Positions 19,970 through 29,302 are shown, counted from the first letter of the stretch. The stretch is DNA of 64,000 nt from Pseudomonas putida (GCF_028682395.1 NZ_JANHLC010000010.1:163094-227093), one strand, 5' to 3'. Numbers and translations are program-made. Notes: generated by a model not told the origin, from the letters alone.

Positions 19970-20428
19970 GTGTCGAGCAAGCTAGAACAGTTGCAGGCCT
20001 TGTTGGCCCCGGTGGTCGAGGCTCTTGGCTATCAATGTTGGGGGATCGAGTTCGTCTCCCAGGGTCGACATTCACTGCTGCGTATTTATATCGATAAAGA
20101 AGAGGGTGTCCTGGTGGACGACTGCGCGATTGTCAGTCGCCAGGTCAGTGGCGTGCTGGATGTCGAAGATCCAATCACCTCTGAATACACCCTTGAGGTT
20201 TCTTCTCCAGGCATGGAACGCCCGCTGTTCACCCTTGAACAGTTTGCCTCGCATGCCGGGGAACAAGTGAAAATAAAGCTGCGCTCGCCTTTTGAAGGTC
20301 GACGCAACTTTCAGGGCCTTCTGCGCGGAGTGGAAGAGCAGGATGTCGTGGTGCAGGTAGAAGACCACGAGTTCCTGTTGCCGATCGATTTGATCGACAA
20401 GGCCAACATTATTCCCAGTTTTGACTGA
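19970..20428 (+). CDS. rimP: Ribosome maturation factor RimP
   Basis: Cytoplasmic factor needed for 30S subunit maturation. The protein has 152 residues from the GTG at 19970, chosen because GAGGGGG lies at the right distance upstream. The ATG at 19952 overlaps that ribosome site and would add six atypical residues. Family segments include LVDDCAIVSRQVSGVLDVEDPI and the EVSSPGMERPLFTLEQFASHAG stretch. It is the first protein gene of the operon running to pnp. Confidence 0.96.
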   Translation: MSSKLEQLQALLAPVVEALGYQCWGIEFVSQGRHSLLRIYIDKEEGVLVDDCAIVSRQVSGVLDVEDPITSEYTLEVSSPGMERPLFTLEQFASHAGEQVKIKLRSPFEGRRNFQGLLRGVEEQDVVVQVEDHEFLLPIDLIDKANIIPSFD

Positions 20429-20475
20429 GACGCGGATCCCGCGGATCCAATGGCTTGCGAAAGGCGAGGCGTACG

Positions 20476-21957
20476 ATGAGCAAAGAAGTACTGCTGGTTG
20501 TTGAGTCGGTATCCAATGAAAAGGGCGTACCGGCAAACGTTATTTTTGAAGCGCTGGAGCTGGCTCTGGCCACCGCTACTAAAAAGCGTTTTGAAGACGA
20601 AGTCGATCTGCGTGTGGAAATCAATCGCCACACCGGTAACTATGAAACTTTCCGTCGCTGGACTGTGGTCGAGGACGAGGATCTTGATGATCCGGCCATC
20701 GAATTGGCCGTCGACCAGGCCCAGGAAAAACAGCCAGGCGCGAAGGCCGGCGATATCGTTGAAGTCAAAATCGACTCCATCGAATTCGGCCGCATCGCTG
20801 CTCAGACCGCCAAGCAGGTCATCGTGCAGAAAGTGCGCGAAGCCGAGCGGGCTCAGGTCGTGGATGCCTATCGCGAGCGCCTGGGAGAAATCATCTCCGG
20901 CACCGTGAAGAAAGTCACTCGCGACAACGTCATTGTCGACCTGGGCAACAATGCCGAGGCGCTGTTGGCGCGTGAAGACATCATTTCTCGTGAGACTTTC
21001 CGCGTGGGTGTGCGTCTGCGTGCACTGCTCAAGGAAATTCGCACGGAAAACCGTGGCCCTCAATTGATCCTTTCGCGCACCGCGCCTGAGATGCTGATCG
21101 AGTTGTTCCGCATCGAAGTGCCGGAAATTGCCGAAGGTCTGATCGAAGTGATGGCCGCTTCTCGTGATCCTGGATCGCGAGCTAAAATTGCCGTCCGTTC
21201 CAAGGACAAGCGCATCGATCCGCAAGGTGCCTGCATCGGCATGCGCGGTTCGCGCGTCCAGGCGGTATCGGGCGAGCTGGGTGGTGAGCGTGTAGATATT
21301 GTCCTGTGGGACGATAACCCTGCCCAGTTCGTGATCAATGCCATGTCGCCGGCGGAAGTCGCGGCAATTATCGTTGACGAAGATGCCCATGCCATGGACA
21401 TCGCCGTTGGCGCAGACAATCTGGCTCAGGCCATCGGTCGCGGTGGTCAGAACGTACGTCTGGCCAGCCAGCTCACCGGCTGGACCCTGAACGTGATGAC
21501 CGAATCGGACATCCAGGCCAAGCAGCAAGCTGAAACCGGCGACATCCTGCGCAACTTCATCGAAGAGTTGGAAGTCGACGAAGAATTGGCGCAGGTACTG
21601 GTCGATGAAGGCTTCACTAGCCTGGAAGAGATTGCCTACGTACCGTTGGAAGAAATGCTCAACATCGACGGCTTTGACGAGGAAATCGTCAACGAGCTTC
21701 GCGCTCGGGCCAAGGATCGTTTGTTGACTAAAGCCATCGCTACTGAGGAAAAGCTGGCAGACGCCCATCCGGCCGAAGACCTGCTCTCGCTTGAGGGTAT
21801 GGACAAGGATTTGGCGATGGAACTGGCGGTGCGCGGCGTAATTACCCGCGAAGACCTGGCCGAGCAGTCTATTGACGACCTGCTCGACATCGACGGCATT
21901 GACGATGATCGTGCCGGCAAGTTGATCATGGCCGCCCGAGCCCATTGGTTCGAGTAA
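20476..21957 (+). CDS. nusA: Transcription termination/antitermination protein NusA
   Basis: RNA polymerase-associated factor affecting pausing, termination and antitermination. The protein has 493 residues from the ATG at 20476. Domains in order are the N-terminal RNAP-binding domain (about 1-125), S1 (about 135-200, GTVKKVTRDNVIVDLG), KH1 and KH2 (KDKRIDPQGACIGMRGSRVQ and DNLAQAIGRGGQNVRLA), and two acidic C-terminal repeats with helix-hairpin-helix character, as in E. coli. It lies 47 bases after rimP. Confidence 0.98.
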   Translation: MSKEVLLVVESVSNEKGVPANVIFEALELALATATKKRFEDEVDLRVEINRHTGNYETFRRWTVVEDEDLDDPAIELAVDQAQEKQPGAKAGDIVEVKIDSIEFGRIAAQTAKQVIVQKVREAERAQVVDAYRERLGEIISGTVKKVTRDNVIVDLGNNAEALLAREDIISRETFRVGVRLRALLKEIRTENRGPQLILSRTAPEMLIELFRIEVPEIAEGLIEVMAASRDPGSRAKIAVRSKDKRIDPQGACIGMRGSRVQAVSGELGGERVDIVLWDDNPAQFVINAMSPAEVAAIIVDEDAHAMDIAVGADNLAQAIGRGGQNVRLASQLTGWTLNVMTESDIQAKQQAETGDILRNFIEELEVDEELAQVLVDEGFTSLEEIAYVPLEEMLNIDGFDEEIVNELRARAKDRLLTKAIATEEKLADAHPAEDLLSLEGMDKDLAMELAVRGVITREDLAEQSIDDLLDIDGIDDDRAGKLIMAARAHWFE

Positions 21958-21984
21958 TTAGGCGCGGCCTGAGGAGAGAAGTGC

Positions 21985-24501
21985 ATGACGCAAGTCACGG
22001 TGAAACAACTGGCCGATGAGGTCAAAACACCGGTAGAGCGCCTGTTGCAGCAGATGCGTGAGGCAGGTCTGCCGCACAACGCCGCCGAGCAGAATGTGAC
22101 CGACAGTGAGAAGCAAGCTCTGCTGACTCACTTGAAAAGCAGCCACAAGGCTAAAGTGGAAGAACCGCGCAAGATCACTTTGCAGCGTAAAACCACCAGT
22201 ACCCTGCGCGTTGCTGGCAGCAAGAGCATCAGCGTTGAAGTTCGTAAGAAGAAAGTTTTCGTACAGCGTAGCCCGGAAGAAATCGAAGCCGAGCGTCAGC
22301 GTGAGCTGGATGAGCGCCGTGCGGTAGAAAACGCTGCTCGTCAGAAGGCTGAAGAAGAAGCCAAGCGTCGCGCTGAAGAAGATGCGCGCCGCCAGCCTGC
22401 AGCAGAACCTGTTGCTGGTGCAGCGGTTGCTGCTCCGGCTCCGGTCGCCGAGCCTGTGCGCGAAGCTGCCCCGGTTGCCGCCGCAGCGCCAGCTGCCGAT
22501 GCGCGCAAGCGTGACGAACAGCGTCGTCCCGACAAGCCACGCGCTGACGATAACAATCGTCGCGGCGGCGGTGAGGGCGATCGCAAGAACGCTCCGCATC
22601 GTGCTTCGGTCAAGGAAAAGGCGCCAGCGCCACGCGTTGCTCCACGTACTACCGACGAAGAAAGCGATGGCTTCCGTCGCGGTGGTCGCGGCAAGGCCAA
22701 GCTGAAGAAGCGCAATGCACACGGTTTCCAGAGCCCTACCGGCCCTGTGGTGCGTGATGTGAAGATCGGCGAGACCATCACGGTCGGCGATCTGGCGCAG
22801 CAGATGTCGGTGAAGGCTGCCGAAATCATCAAGTTCATGTTCAAGCTGGGCACTCCGGTGACCATCAACCAGGTGCTGGATCAGGAAACTGCCCAACTGG
22901 TTGCTGAAGAACTGGGCCACAAAGTGACCCTGGTCAGCGATACCGCCCTGGAAGATTCCCTGGCCGAGTCGCTGAAGTTTGAAGGCGAGACGTTCTCCCG
23001 TGCACCGGTTGTGACCGTAATGGGCCACGTTGACCACGGTAAGACCTCGCTGCTCGACTATATCCGTCGTGCCAAGGTAGCGGCTGGCGAAGCCGGTGGT
23101 ATTACCCAGCACATCGGTGCCTACCACGTTGAAACCGAACGCGGCATGGTCACCTTCCTCGACACCCCAGGTCACGCCGCGTTTACCGCCATGCGTGCCC
23201 GTGGTGCCCAGGCGACCGATATCGTGATTCTGGTTGTGGCGGCAGACGACGGCGTGATGCCGCAAACCATTGAAGCAGTCCAGCATGCCAAGGCTGCCGG
23301 CGTTCCTCTGGTCGTGGCAGTCAACAAAATCGACAAGCCGGGCGCTGATCTTGATCGCATCCGTAGCGAACTGTCGGTTCACGGCGTGACTTCCGAAGAG
23401 TGGGGCGGTGATACGCCGTTCGTTCCAGTGTCGGCGAAAGTCGGTACCGGTGTTGACGAGCTGCTCGAAGCGGTCCTGCTGCAGGCCGAAGTTCTGGAAC
23501 TCAAGGCAACCCCTTCGGCTCCAGGCCGTGGTGTTGTGGTTGAGTCGCGTCTCGACAAGGGCCGTGGCCCGGTTGCGACCGTTCTGGTTCAGGACGGTAC
23601 GCTGCGTCAGGGTGACATGGTCCTGGTCGGTTCGAACTATGGCCGCGTGCGTGCCATGCTCGACGAGAACGGCAAGCCAATCAAGGAAGCCGGTCCTTCC
23701 ATTCCGGTCGAGATTCTCGGCCTGGACGGTACCCCGGACGCTGGCGACGAGATGAGCGTGGTTGCCGACGAGAAGAAAGCCCGTGAAGTGGCTCTGTTCC
23801 GTCAAGGCAAGTTCCGCGAAGTCAAGTTGGCCCGTGCTCACGCCGGCAAGCTGGAAAATATCTTCGAGAACATGGGCCAGGAAGAGAAGAAGACGCTTAA
23901 CATCGTCCTCAAATCCGACGTCCGTGGTTCCCTGGAAGCTCTGCAGGGCGCGCTCAACGGCCTGGGTAACGACGAAGTGCAAGTGCGCGTAGTCGGCGGC
24001 GGCGTCGGTGGTATCACCGAAAGCGACGCCAACCTGGCCCTGGCTTCCAACGCTGTACTGTTCGGCTTCAACGTGCGTGCCGATGCTGGCGCACGTAAGA
24101 TCGTCGAGCAGGAAGGTCTGGATATGCGTTACTACAACGTCATCTACGACATCATCGAAGACGTCAAGAAAGCCCTCACCGGTATGCTTGGTAGCGACGT
24201 CCGGGAGAACATCCTGGGTATCGCCGAAGTTCGCGATGTGTTCCGCTCGCCGAAGTTTGGCGCGATCGCCGGCTGCATGGTGCTCGAAGGTGTTGTGCAC
24301 CGTAACCGTCCGATCCGTGTACTGCGCGAAGACATCGTTATCTTCGAAGGCGAGCTGGAATCCCTGCGCCGCTTCAAGGACGACGCTTCCGAAGTACGTG
24401 CCGGCATGGAATGCGGTATCGGCGTCAAGAGCTACAACGACGTCAAGGTCGGTGACAAGATCGAAGTCTTCGAGAAGGTCCAAGTGGCTCGCAGCCTCTA
24501 A
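21985..24501 (+). CDS. infB: Translation initiation factor IF-2
   Basis: GTPase that delivers initiator tRNA to the 30S subunit. The protein has 838 residues. The N-terminal IF2_N domain (about 1-55) is followed by a long charged and Ala/Pro-rich linker (about 90-240), including a Glu/Arg-rich helix around residues 95-135. A second IF2_N-like segment comes next, then the G domain with GHVDHGKTS, DTPGH and NKID, and domains II-IV. Alternative in-frame starts for shorter IF-2 forms, as in E. coli, may exist but cannot be decided here. Confidence 0.98.
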   Translation: MTQVTVKQLADEVKTPVERLLQQMREAGLPHNAAEQNVTDSEKQALLTHLKSSHKAKVEEPRKITLQRKTTSTLRVAGSKSISVEVRKKKVFVQRSPEEIEAERQRELDERRAVENAARQKAEEEAKRRAEEDARRQPAAEPVAGAAVAAPAPVAEPVREAAPVAAAAPAADARKRDEQRRPDKPRADDNNRRGGGEGDRKNAPHRASVKEKAPAPRVAPRTTDEESDGFRRGGRGKAKLKKRNAHGFQSPTGPVVRDVKIGETITVGDLAQQMSVKAAEIIKFMFKLGTPVTINQVLDQETAQLVAEELGHKVTLVSDTALEDSLAESLKFEGETFSRAPVVTVMGHVDHGKTSLLDYIRRAKVAAGEAGGITQHIGAYHVETERGMVTFLDTPGHAAFTAMRARGAQATDIVILVVAADDGVMPQTIEAVQHAKAAGVPLVVAVNKIDKPGADLDRIRSELSVHGVTSEEWGGDTPFVPVSAKVGTGVDELLEAVLLQAEVLELKATPSAPGRGVVVESRLDKGRGPVATVLVQDGTLRQGDMVLVGSNYGRVRAMLDENGKPIKEAGPSIPVEILGLDGTPDAGDEMSVVADEKKAREVALFRQGKFREVKLARAHAGKLENIFENMGQEEKKTLNIVLKSDVRGSLEALQGALNGLGNDEVQVRVVGGGVGGITESDANLALASNAVLFGFNVRADAGARKIVEQEGLDMRYYNVIYDIIEDVKKALTGMLGSDVRENILGIAEVRDVFRSPKFGAIAGCMVLEGVVHRNRPIRVLREDIVIFEGELESLRRFKDDASEVRAGMECGIGVKSYNDVKVGDKIEVFEKVQVARSL

Positions 24502-24572
24502 GTCGCGAGCTTCAAGAGCCATGAAGGGTCGACGCATTTCCATGCATCGCGCTGCTTCTGGACTCTAAACGC

Positions 24573-24607
24573 AACGCCCGGTCCGGCTTCTGCCAGGCCG
24601 GGCGTTT
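24573..24607 (+). terminator. Hairpin between infB and rbfA
   Basis: AACGCCCGG at 24573-24581 pairs with CCGGGCGTT at 24598-24606. Only a few T residues follow, so it may be a weak terminator or an mRNA-processing or stabilising hairpin inside the operon rather than its end. Confidence 0.55.
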
Positions 24608-24659
24608 GCCGCTTTCAGACCGCATGGGTTTCCCATGGGGCAGTAACAGGTAACAAGAC

Positions 24660-25046
24660 ATGGCAAAAGAATACAGCCGTACCCAGCGTATCGGCGATCA
24701 GATGCAGCGTGAGCTGGCCCAACTGATCCGTCGTGAAGTCAAAGATCCACGCGTTGGCCTGGTGACCATCACCGCTGTTGAAGTCAGCCGTGACGTGGGT
24801 CACGCCAAGATCTTCATCACCGTGATGGGGCAGGACAGCGCCGAAGATATCGCGCAAAGCATCAAGGTGCTCAATGCCGCCGCAGGCTTCCTACGCATGC
24901 AGTTGGCCCGTGAAATGAAGCTGCGCAGCGTTCCACAGCTGCATTTCCATTACGACGAAAGCGTAGTGCGCGGTGCTCATCTGTCGGCGCTGATCGAGCG
25001 AGCGGTGGCTGAAGACAGCCAGCACGCAGAAGACTCGAAGGAGTAA
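24660..25046 (+). CDS. rbfA: Ribosome-binding factor A
   Basis: Cold-adaptation and 16S rRNA maturation factor of 128 residues, with a single KH-like fold. Typical segments are RTQRIGDQMQRELAQLIRREVKDPR, VTITAVEVSRDVGHAKIF and the C-terminal RSVPQLHFHYDESVVRG. It lies 158 bases after infB and three bases before truB. Confidence 0.97.
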   Translation: MAKEYSRTQRIGDQMQRELAQLIRREVKDPRVGLVTITAVEVSRDVGHAKIFITVMGQDSAEDIAQSIKVLNAAAGFLRMQLAREMKLRSVPQLHFHYDESVVRGAHLSALIERAVAEDSQHAEDSKE

Positions 25047-25049
25047 CGA

Positions 25050-25967
25050 GTGGCTCAGGTCAAGCGTATCCGTCGAAACGTCAGCGGTATCATCCTGCTC
25101 GACAAGCCCCTGGGCTTTACGTCCAATGCGGCCCTGCAGAAGGTCCGCTGGCTGCTCAATGCCGAGAAGGCTGGCCATACCGGCAGCCTCGACCCACTGG
25201 CCACTGGTGTGTTGCCGCTGTGTTTCGGTGAGGCCACCAAGTTCTCCCAGTACCTGCTCGATTCTGACAAGGGTTATGAAACCCTGATGCAGATGGGCAA
25301 GACCACCACCACGGCAGATGCTGAAGGCGAGGTTTTGCAAACCCGTGAGGTGACCGTCGGTCGTGCCGATATTGAAGCGGTTTTGCCAAGATTTCGCGGT
25401 CAAATCAATCAGATACCGCCGATGTACTCGGCGCTCAAGCGTGATGGCCAACCTCTTTACAAGCTGGCCCGGGCCGGGGAAGTAGTGGAGCGCGAACCGC
25501 GTTCTGTTACTATTGCGCGCTTGGAATTGCTCGCCTGTGAAGGCGAGACCGCCCGCCTGGCGGTGGATTGCAGCAAAGGCACCTATATTCGGACTCTGGT
25601 CGAAGATATAGGCGAAGCCCTGGGCTGCGGTGCGTACGTTGCACAATTGCGACGGACCCAGGCCGGTCCCTTCAGCCTGGCCCAGACGGTCACGCTCGAA
25701 GAGTTGGAACAGGTACATGCCGAAGGCGGCAACGAGGCGGTCGACCGCTTCCTGATGCCATCGGACAGCGGCCTGCTGGATTGGCCGCTGCTGCACTTCT
25801 CGGAACACAGTGCGTTCTACTGGCTCAATGGCCAGCCCGTACGTGCCCCGGATGCACCGAAGTTCGGCATGGTCCGCGTACAGGATCACAACGGTCGCTT
25901 TATCGGTATCGGTGAAGTGAGCGAGGACGGGCGCATCGCGCCACGTCGACTGATTCGGTCAGAATGA
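25050..25967 (+). CDS. truB: tRNA pseudouridine-55 synthase TruB
   Basis: Makes pseudouridine 55 in the T loop of tRNAs. The protein has 305 residues. The catalytic D48 lies in GHTGSLDPLATGVLPLC, and later motifs are GYETLMQMG and DCSKGTYIRTL. The C-terminal domain holds the small TruB_C/PUA-like region. The start is GTG at 25050, preceded by AAGGAG located in the end of rbfA, so the two are translationally close. Confidence 0.98.
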   Translation: MAQVKRIRRNVSGIILLDKPLGFTSNAALQKVRWLLNAEKAGHTGSLDPLATGVLPLCFGEATKFSQYLLDSDKGYETLMQMGKTTTTADAEGEVLQTREVTVGRADIEAVLPRFRGQINQIPPMYSALKRDGQPLYKLARAGEVVEREPRSVTIARLELLACEGETARLAVDCSKGTYIRTLVEDIGEALGCGAYVAQLRRTQAGPFSLAQTVTLEELEQVHAEGGNEAVDRFLMPSDSGLLDWPLLHFSEHSAFYWLNGQPVRAPDAPKFGMVRVQDHNGRFIGIGEVSEDGRIAPRRLIRSE

Positions 25968-26084
25968 CCGAACGAGGGTGGCTGTTAATAGGCACGGTCA
26001 CTTCTCATTTTTAAATACGAGGGTTTGCCCTCGGCCTATTGAAATCGTTCTTCGGAGCGGTTTCCTGATAAAAGGATTGCCCAC

Positions 26085-26354
26085 ATGGCACTCAGCGTTG
26101 AAGAAAAAGCTCAAATCGTAACCGACTACCAGCAAGCTGTAGGTGACACTGGTTCGCCAGAAGTGCAAGTTGCACTGCTGACCGCCAACATCAACAAGCT
26201 GCAGGGTCACTTCAAGGCCAACGGTAAAGACCACCACTCGCGTCGTGGCCTGATCCGTATGGTAAACCAGCGTCGTAAGCTGCTGGATTACCTGAAAGGT
26301 AAGGACGTAAGTCGTTACAGCGCCCTGATCGGTCGTCTGGGTCTGCGTCGCTAA
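26085..26354 (+). CDS. rpsO: 30S ribosomal protein S15
   Basis: Primary 16S rRNA-binding protein of 89 residues, the exact family length, with SVEEKAQIVTDYQ at the N-terminus and LIGRLGLRR at the C-terminus. The 117-base gap after truB contains a small GAGGG/CCCTC hairpin (about 26020-26034). S15 of E. coli represses its own mRNA through leader structure; whether this leader does so is inference. AAAGGA precedes the ATG. Confidence 0.99.
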   Translation: MALSVEEKAQIVTDYQQAVGDTGSPEVQVALLTANINKLQGHFKANGKDHHSRRGLIRMVNQRRKLLDYLKGKDVSRYSALIGRLGLRR

Positions 26355-26387
26355 TCAGCGATTGCGCTAGAGGTTGGTTGTTTGCTG

Positions 26388-26414
26388 TGCGTTGGCGGGT
26401 TTCCCGCCGGCGCA
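26388..26414 (+). other. Long hairpin in the pnp leader (RNase III-type)
   Basis: TGCGTTGGCGGG, a TTT loop and CCCGCCGGCGCA form a 12-bp stem with two G-U pairs, 119 bases before pnp and without a T-run. In E. coli the pnp leader has an RNase III-cleaved stem used by PNPase to control its own mRNA. Position and shape fit that role, but the pairing could also be a simple weak terminator after rpsO. Confidence 0.55.
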
Positions 26415-26532
26415 TGGCAGGCTCCCAGCCTCAAGTTTTATCTGGACAGTCGAAGTCGGGCCGAATCCCGGCACTGCCCAAGAATTCGCAAGAAACCAGT
26501 TCCCCCAAGAGCCACAAAGAAGGTAGGACACC

Positions 26533-28638
26533 GTGAACCCGGTAATCAAAAAATTCCAGTTCGGTCAGTCGACCGTCACCCTCGAGACTGGCCGTATCGC
26601 CCGTCAGGCCTCCGGCGCAGTATTGGTCACTGTTGACGACGACGTCAGCGTATTGGTGACTGTAGTTGGCGCCAAGCAAGCTGATCCGGGCAAGGGCTTC
26701 TTCCCTCTGTCCGTGCACTACCAGGAAAAAACCTACGCTGCCGGTAAGATCCCTGGCGGCTTCTTCAAGCGTGAAGGCCGTCCTTCCGAAAAAGAAACCC
26801 TGACTTCGCGCCTGATCGATCGTCCGATCCGCCCGCTGTTCCCAGAAGGTTTCATGAACGAAGTGCAGGTTGTCTGCACCGTGGTTTCCACCAGCAAGAA
26901 AACCGATCCGGACATCGCTGCGATGATCGGTACTTCGGCTGCCCTGGCGATCTCCGGCATTCCTTTCGACGGCCCAATCGGCGCCGCTCGCGTGGCTTTC
27001 CATGAAAGCACCGGCTACCTGCTGAACCCGACTTACGAACAACAGAAAGCTTCGAGCCTGGACATGGTCGTAGCCGGTACTTCGGAAGCCGTACTGATGG
27101 TTGAATCGGAAGCCAAAGAGCTGACCGAAGACCAGATGCTGGGCGCGGTACTCTTTGCTCACGACGAATTCCAGGTCGTGATCAACGCCGTTAAAGAACT
27201 GGCGGCCGAAGCGGCCAAGCCAACCTGGACCTGGGCTGCTGCCCCGGAAGCCACCGCACTGCTGGGCGCGATCCGTGCCGAGTTCGGTGAAGCGATCTCC
27301 CAGGCTTACACCATTACTGTCAAAGCCGACCGTTACGCGCGTCTGGGCGAGCTGAAAGACCAGGTCGTTGCCAAACTGTCCGGTGAAGAAGGCCAGCCTT
27401 CGGCTGCCGACGTCAAAGCCGCATTCGGCGAGATCGAATACCGCACCGTTCGCGAAAACATCGTTAACGGCAAGCCGCGTATCGATGGCCGTGACACCCG
27501 CACCGTGCGTCCGCTGAATATCGAAGTCGGCGTGCTGCCCAAGACTCACGGTTCGGCGCTGTTCACCCGTGGCGAGACTCAGGCTCTGGTCGTTGCAACT
27601 CTGGGTACTGCCCGTGATGCACAGCTGCTGGACACCCTGGAAGGCGAGAAAAAAGACCCGTTTATGCTGCACTACAACTTCCCGCCGTTCTCGGTGGGTG
27701 AGTGTGGCCGTATGGGCGGCGCGGGTCGTCGCGAGATCGGTCACGGCCGTCTGGCCCGTCGTTCGGTTCAGGCCATGCTGCCAGCCGCCGACGTGTTCCC
27801 GTACACCATCCGCGTGGTCTCGGAAATCACCGAATCCAACGGTTCGAGCTCGATGGCATCGGTTTGCGGTGCCTCCCTGGCACTGATGGACGCTGGTGTA
27901 CCGATGAAAGCGCCGGTTGCCGGTATCGCCATGGGCCTGGTCAAGGAAGGCGAGAAGTTCGCTGTCCTGACCGACATCCTGGGTGACGAAGACCACCTGG
28001 GCGACATGGACTTCAAGGTTGCGGGTACCGCCCAGGGCGTTACTGCACTGCAGATGGACATCAAGATCAAAGGCATCACCGAAGAAATCATGGAGATCGC
28101 TCTGGGCCAAGCCCTGGAAGCGCGCCTGAATATCCTCGGCCAGATGAACCAGATCATTGCCCAGTCGCGTACCGAACTGTCGGAAAACGCTCCGACCATG
28201 ATCGCGATGAAGATCGACACCGACAAGATCCGTGATGTCATCGGTAAAGGCGGTGCCACCATCCGCGCGATCTGTGAAGAAACCAAGGCTTCGATCGATA
28301 TCGAAGACGACGGTTCGATCAAGATCTTCGGCGAAACCAAGGAAGCGGCAGAGGCAGCTCGCCAGCGCGTACTGGGTATCACCGCTGAGGCCGAGATCGG
28401 CAAGATCTACATCGGCAAGGTCGAGCGTATCGTTGACTTCGGTGCCTTCGTCAACATCCTGCCGGGCAAGGACGGTCTGGTTCACATCTCCATGCTGAGC
28501 GATGCTCGCGTTGAGAAAGTGACCGACATCCTGAAAGAAGGCCAGGAAGTCGAAGTACTGGTACTGGACGTGGACAACCGCGGCCGTATCAAGCTGTCGA
28601 TCAAAGACGTTGCAGCAGCCAAGGCTTCGGGCGTTTAA
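26533..28638 (+). CDS. pnp: Polyribonucleotide nucleotidyltransferase (PNPase)
   Basis: Phosphorolytic 3'-5' exoribonuclease of the RNA degradosome. The protein has 701 residues. Two RNase PH domains are separated by an all-alpha linker. The active-site core contains FFKREGRPSEKE in the first half and GGAGRREIGHGRLARR in the second. The KH domain has IGKGGATIRAICEET, and the S1 domain has GKVERIVDFGAFVNILPGKDGLVHIS. The start is GTG at 26533 after AAGGTAGGA. Confidence 0.99.
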   Translation: MNPVIKKFQFGQSTVTLETGRIARQASGAVLVTVDDDVSVLVTVVGAKQADPGKGFFPLSVHYQEKTYAAGKIPGGFFKREGRPSEKETLTSRLIDRPIRPLFPEGFMNEVQVVCTVVSTSKKTDPDIAAMIGTSAALAISGIPFDGPIGAARVAFHESTGYLLNPTYEQQKASSLDMVVAGTSEAVLMVESEAKELTEDQMLGAVLFAHDEFQVVINAVKELAAEAAKPTWTWAAAPEATALLGAIRAEFGEAISQAYTITVKADRYARLGELKDQVVAKLSGEEGQPSAADVKAAFGEIEYRTVRENIVNGKPRIDGRDTRTVRPLNIEVGVLPKTHGSALFTRGETQALVVATLGTARDAQLLDTLEGEKKDPFMLHYNFPPFSVGECGRMGGAGRREIGHGRLARRSVQAMLPAADVFPYTIRVVSEITESNGSSSMASVCGASLALMDAGVPMKAPVAGIAMGLVKEGEKFAVLTDILGDEDHLGDMDFKVAGTAQGVTALQMDIKIKGITEEIMEIALGQALEARLNILGQMNQIIAQSRTELSENAPTMIAMKIDTDKIRDVIGKGGATIRAICEETKASIDIEDDGSIKIFGETKEAAEAARQRVLGITAEAEIGKIYIGKVERIVDFGAFVNILPGKDGLVHISMLSDARVEKVTDILKEGQEVEVLVLDVDNRGRIKLSIKDVAAAKASGV

Positions 28639-28662
28639 CGACCCCTTAGCCGCGCTAGAGAG

Positions 28663-28686
28663 AGGACCCTTCGGGGTCCTTTTTTT
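28663..28686 (+). terminator. Intrinsic terminator after pnp
   Basis: AGGACCC, a TTCG tetraloop and GGGTCCT are followed by six T residues. This strong terminator ends the rimP-to-pnp operon. Confidence 0.95.
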
Positions 28687-28766
28687 ATGGGCGTGCCAAT
28701 CAGCCGTCATTGCGTGGCGAATCACTGTTGGGCGTGCGGGGAAATGACCGTCGCAAATACTGCAAC

Positions 28767-28796
28767 TTGCATGCCGATTGCCGAGGGGTCATGCAA
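28767..28796. promoter_or_regulatory. Dyad upstream of sigma-54-type promoter
   Basis: TTGCATG at 28767-28773 and CATGCAA at 28790-28796 form a 7-bp inverted repeat with a 16-base centre, extended by flanking partial symmetry. It lies about 100 bases upstream of the -24/-12 element at 28867, where an enhancer-binding protein would be expected. An AT-rich tract between them could bend DNA or bind IHF. Which activator binds is unknown. Confidence 0.45.
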
Positions 28797-28866
28797 AGTG
28801 CACGATCAGCAATTTTGGGTGTGTTTGTAAGTTATTGATTTTAAAGTATTTAATTTTATAAAAAGA

Positions 28867-28883
28867 TTGGCACGGCGCCTGCA
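28867..28883 (+). promoter_or_regulatory. Probable sigma-54 promoter of the BON-domain gene
   Basis: TTGGCACGGCGCCTGCA has GG (28869-28870) and GC (28881-28882) at the correct -24/-12 spacing and matches TGGCACG-N4-TTGCA at all but one position. Transcription would start near 28894, leaving a leader of about 55 bases. The crcZ promoter in this window has nearly the same sequence. Confidence 0.65.
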
Positions 28884-28948
28884 ATAGTACGGTTAACCCT
28901 GCGGCCAGGACACGGCGCAGGCTTTCCAGAAGAACAGGAGTTACTCGT

Positions 28949-29302
28949 ATGAAGAAGTTCGCTATCGCTGCCGCAACTGCTACTGCTCTGACCCTGACCA
29001 TGGCTAACGCAGCGTTTGCTGCCCAGCCGGCTTCTCAGGCACCGCTGATGGTTGCCACGGGTGAAGTCACCAAGGCCAAGGAAGCGACCTCTGACACCTG
29101 GATCACCACCAAGGTCAAAGCTGACCTGGTTACCGAGAAAGGCATTCCAGGCACTGATATCAAAGTAGAAACCAACAAAGGCGTGGTTTCCCTGTCCTCC
29201 ACCGTCGCGATCACCGATGCCCAGAAAGAGATGGCAGTGGCCATCACCAAGAAAGTCAAAGGTGTGAAAGCCGTATCGGCTGATGGGCTGAAATCCGAAT
29301 AA
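28949..29302 (+). CDS. BON-domain periplasmic protein (OsmY-like)
   Basis: A protein of 117 residues with a Sec signal peptide (about 1-24, cleavage near NAAFA/AQ). One BON domain (about residues 48-115) contains TWITTKVKADLVTEKGIPGTDIKVETNKGVVSL and the closing VKGVKAVSADGL. BON domains bind envelope lipids or polymers, and OsmY-like members are induced by osmotic stress. AGGAG lies nine bases before the ATG. It has its own sigma-54-like promoter and sits between pnp and an opposed DUF2845 gene. Exact role unknown. Confidence 0.88.
   Translation: MKKFAIAAATATALTLTMANAAFAAQPASQAPLMVATGEVTKAKEATSDTWITTKVKADLVTEKGIPGTDIKVETNKGVVSLSSTVAITDAQKEMAVAITKKVKGVKAVSADGLKSE

Noticed and set aside
19870..20097. 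ORF of 75 codons starting in the rimP leader
   Set aside because: It spans the third terminator and the rimP start in another frame and has no ribosome site.
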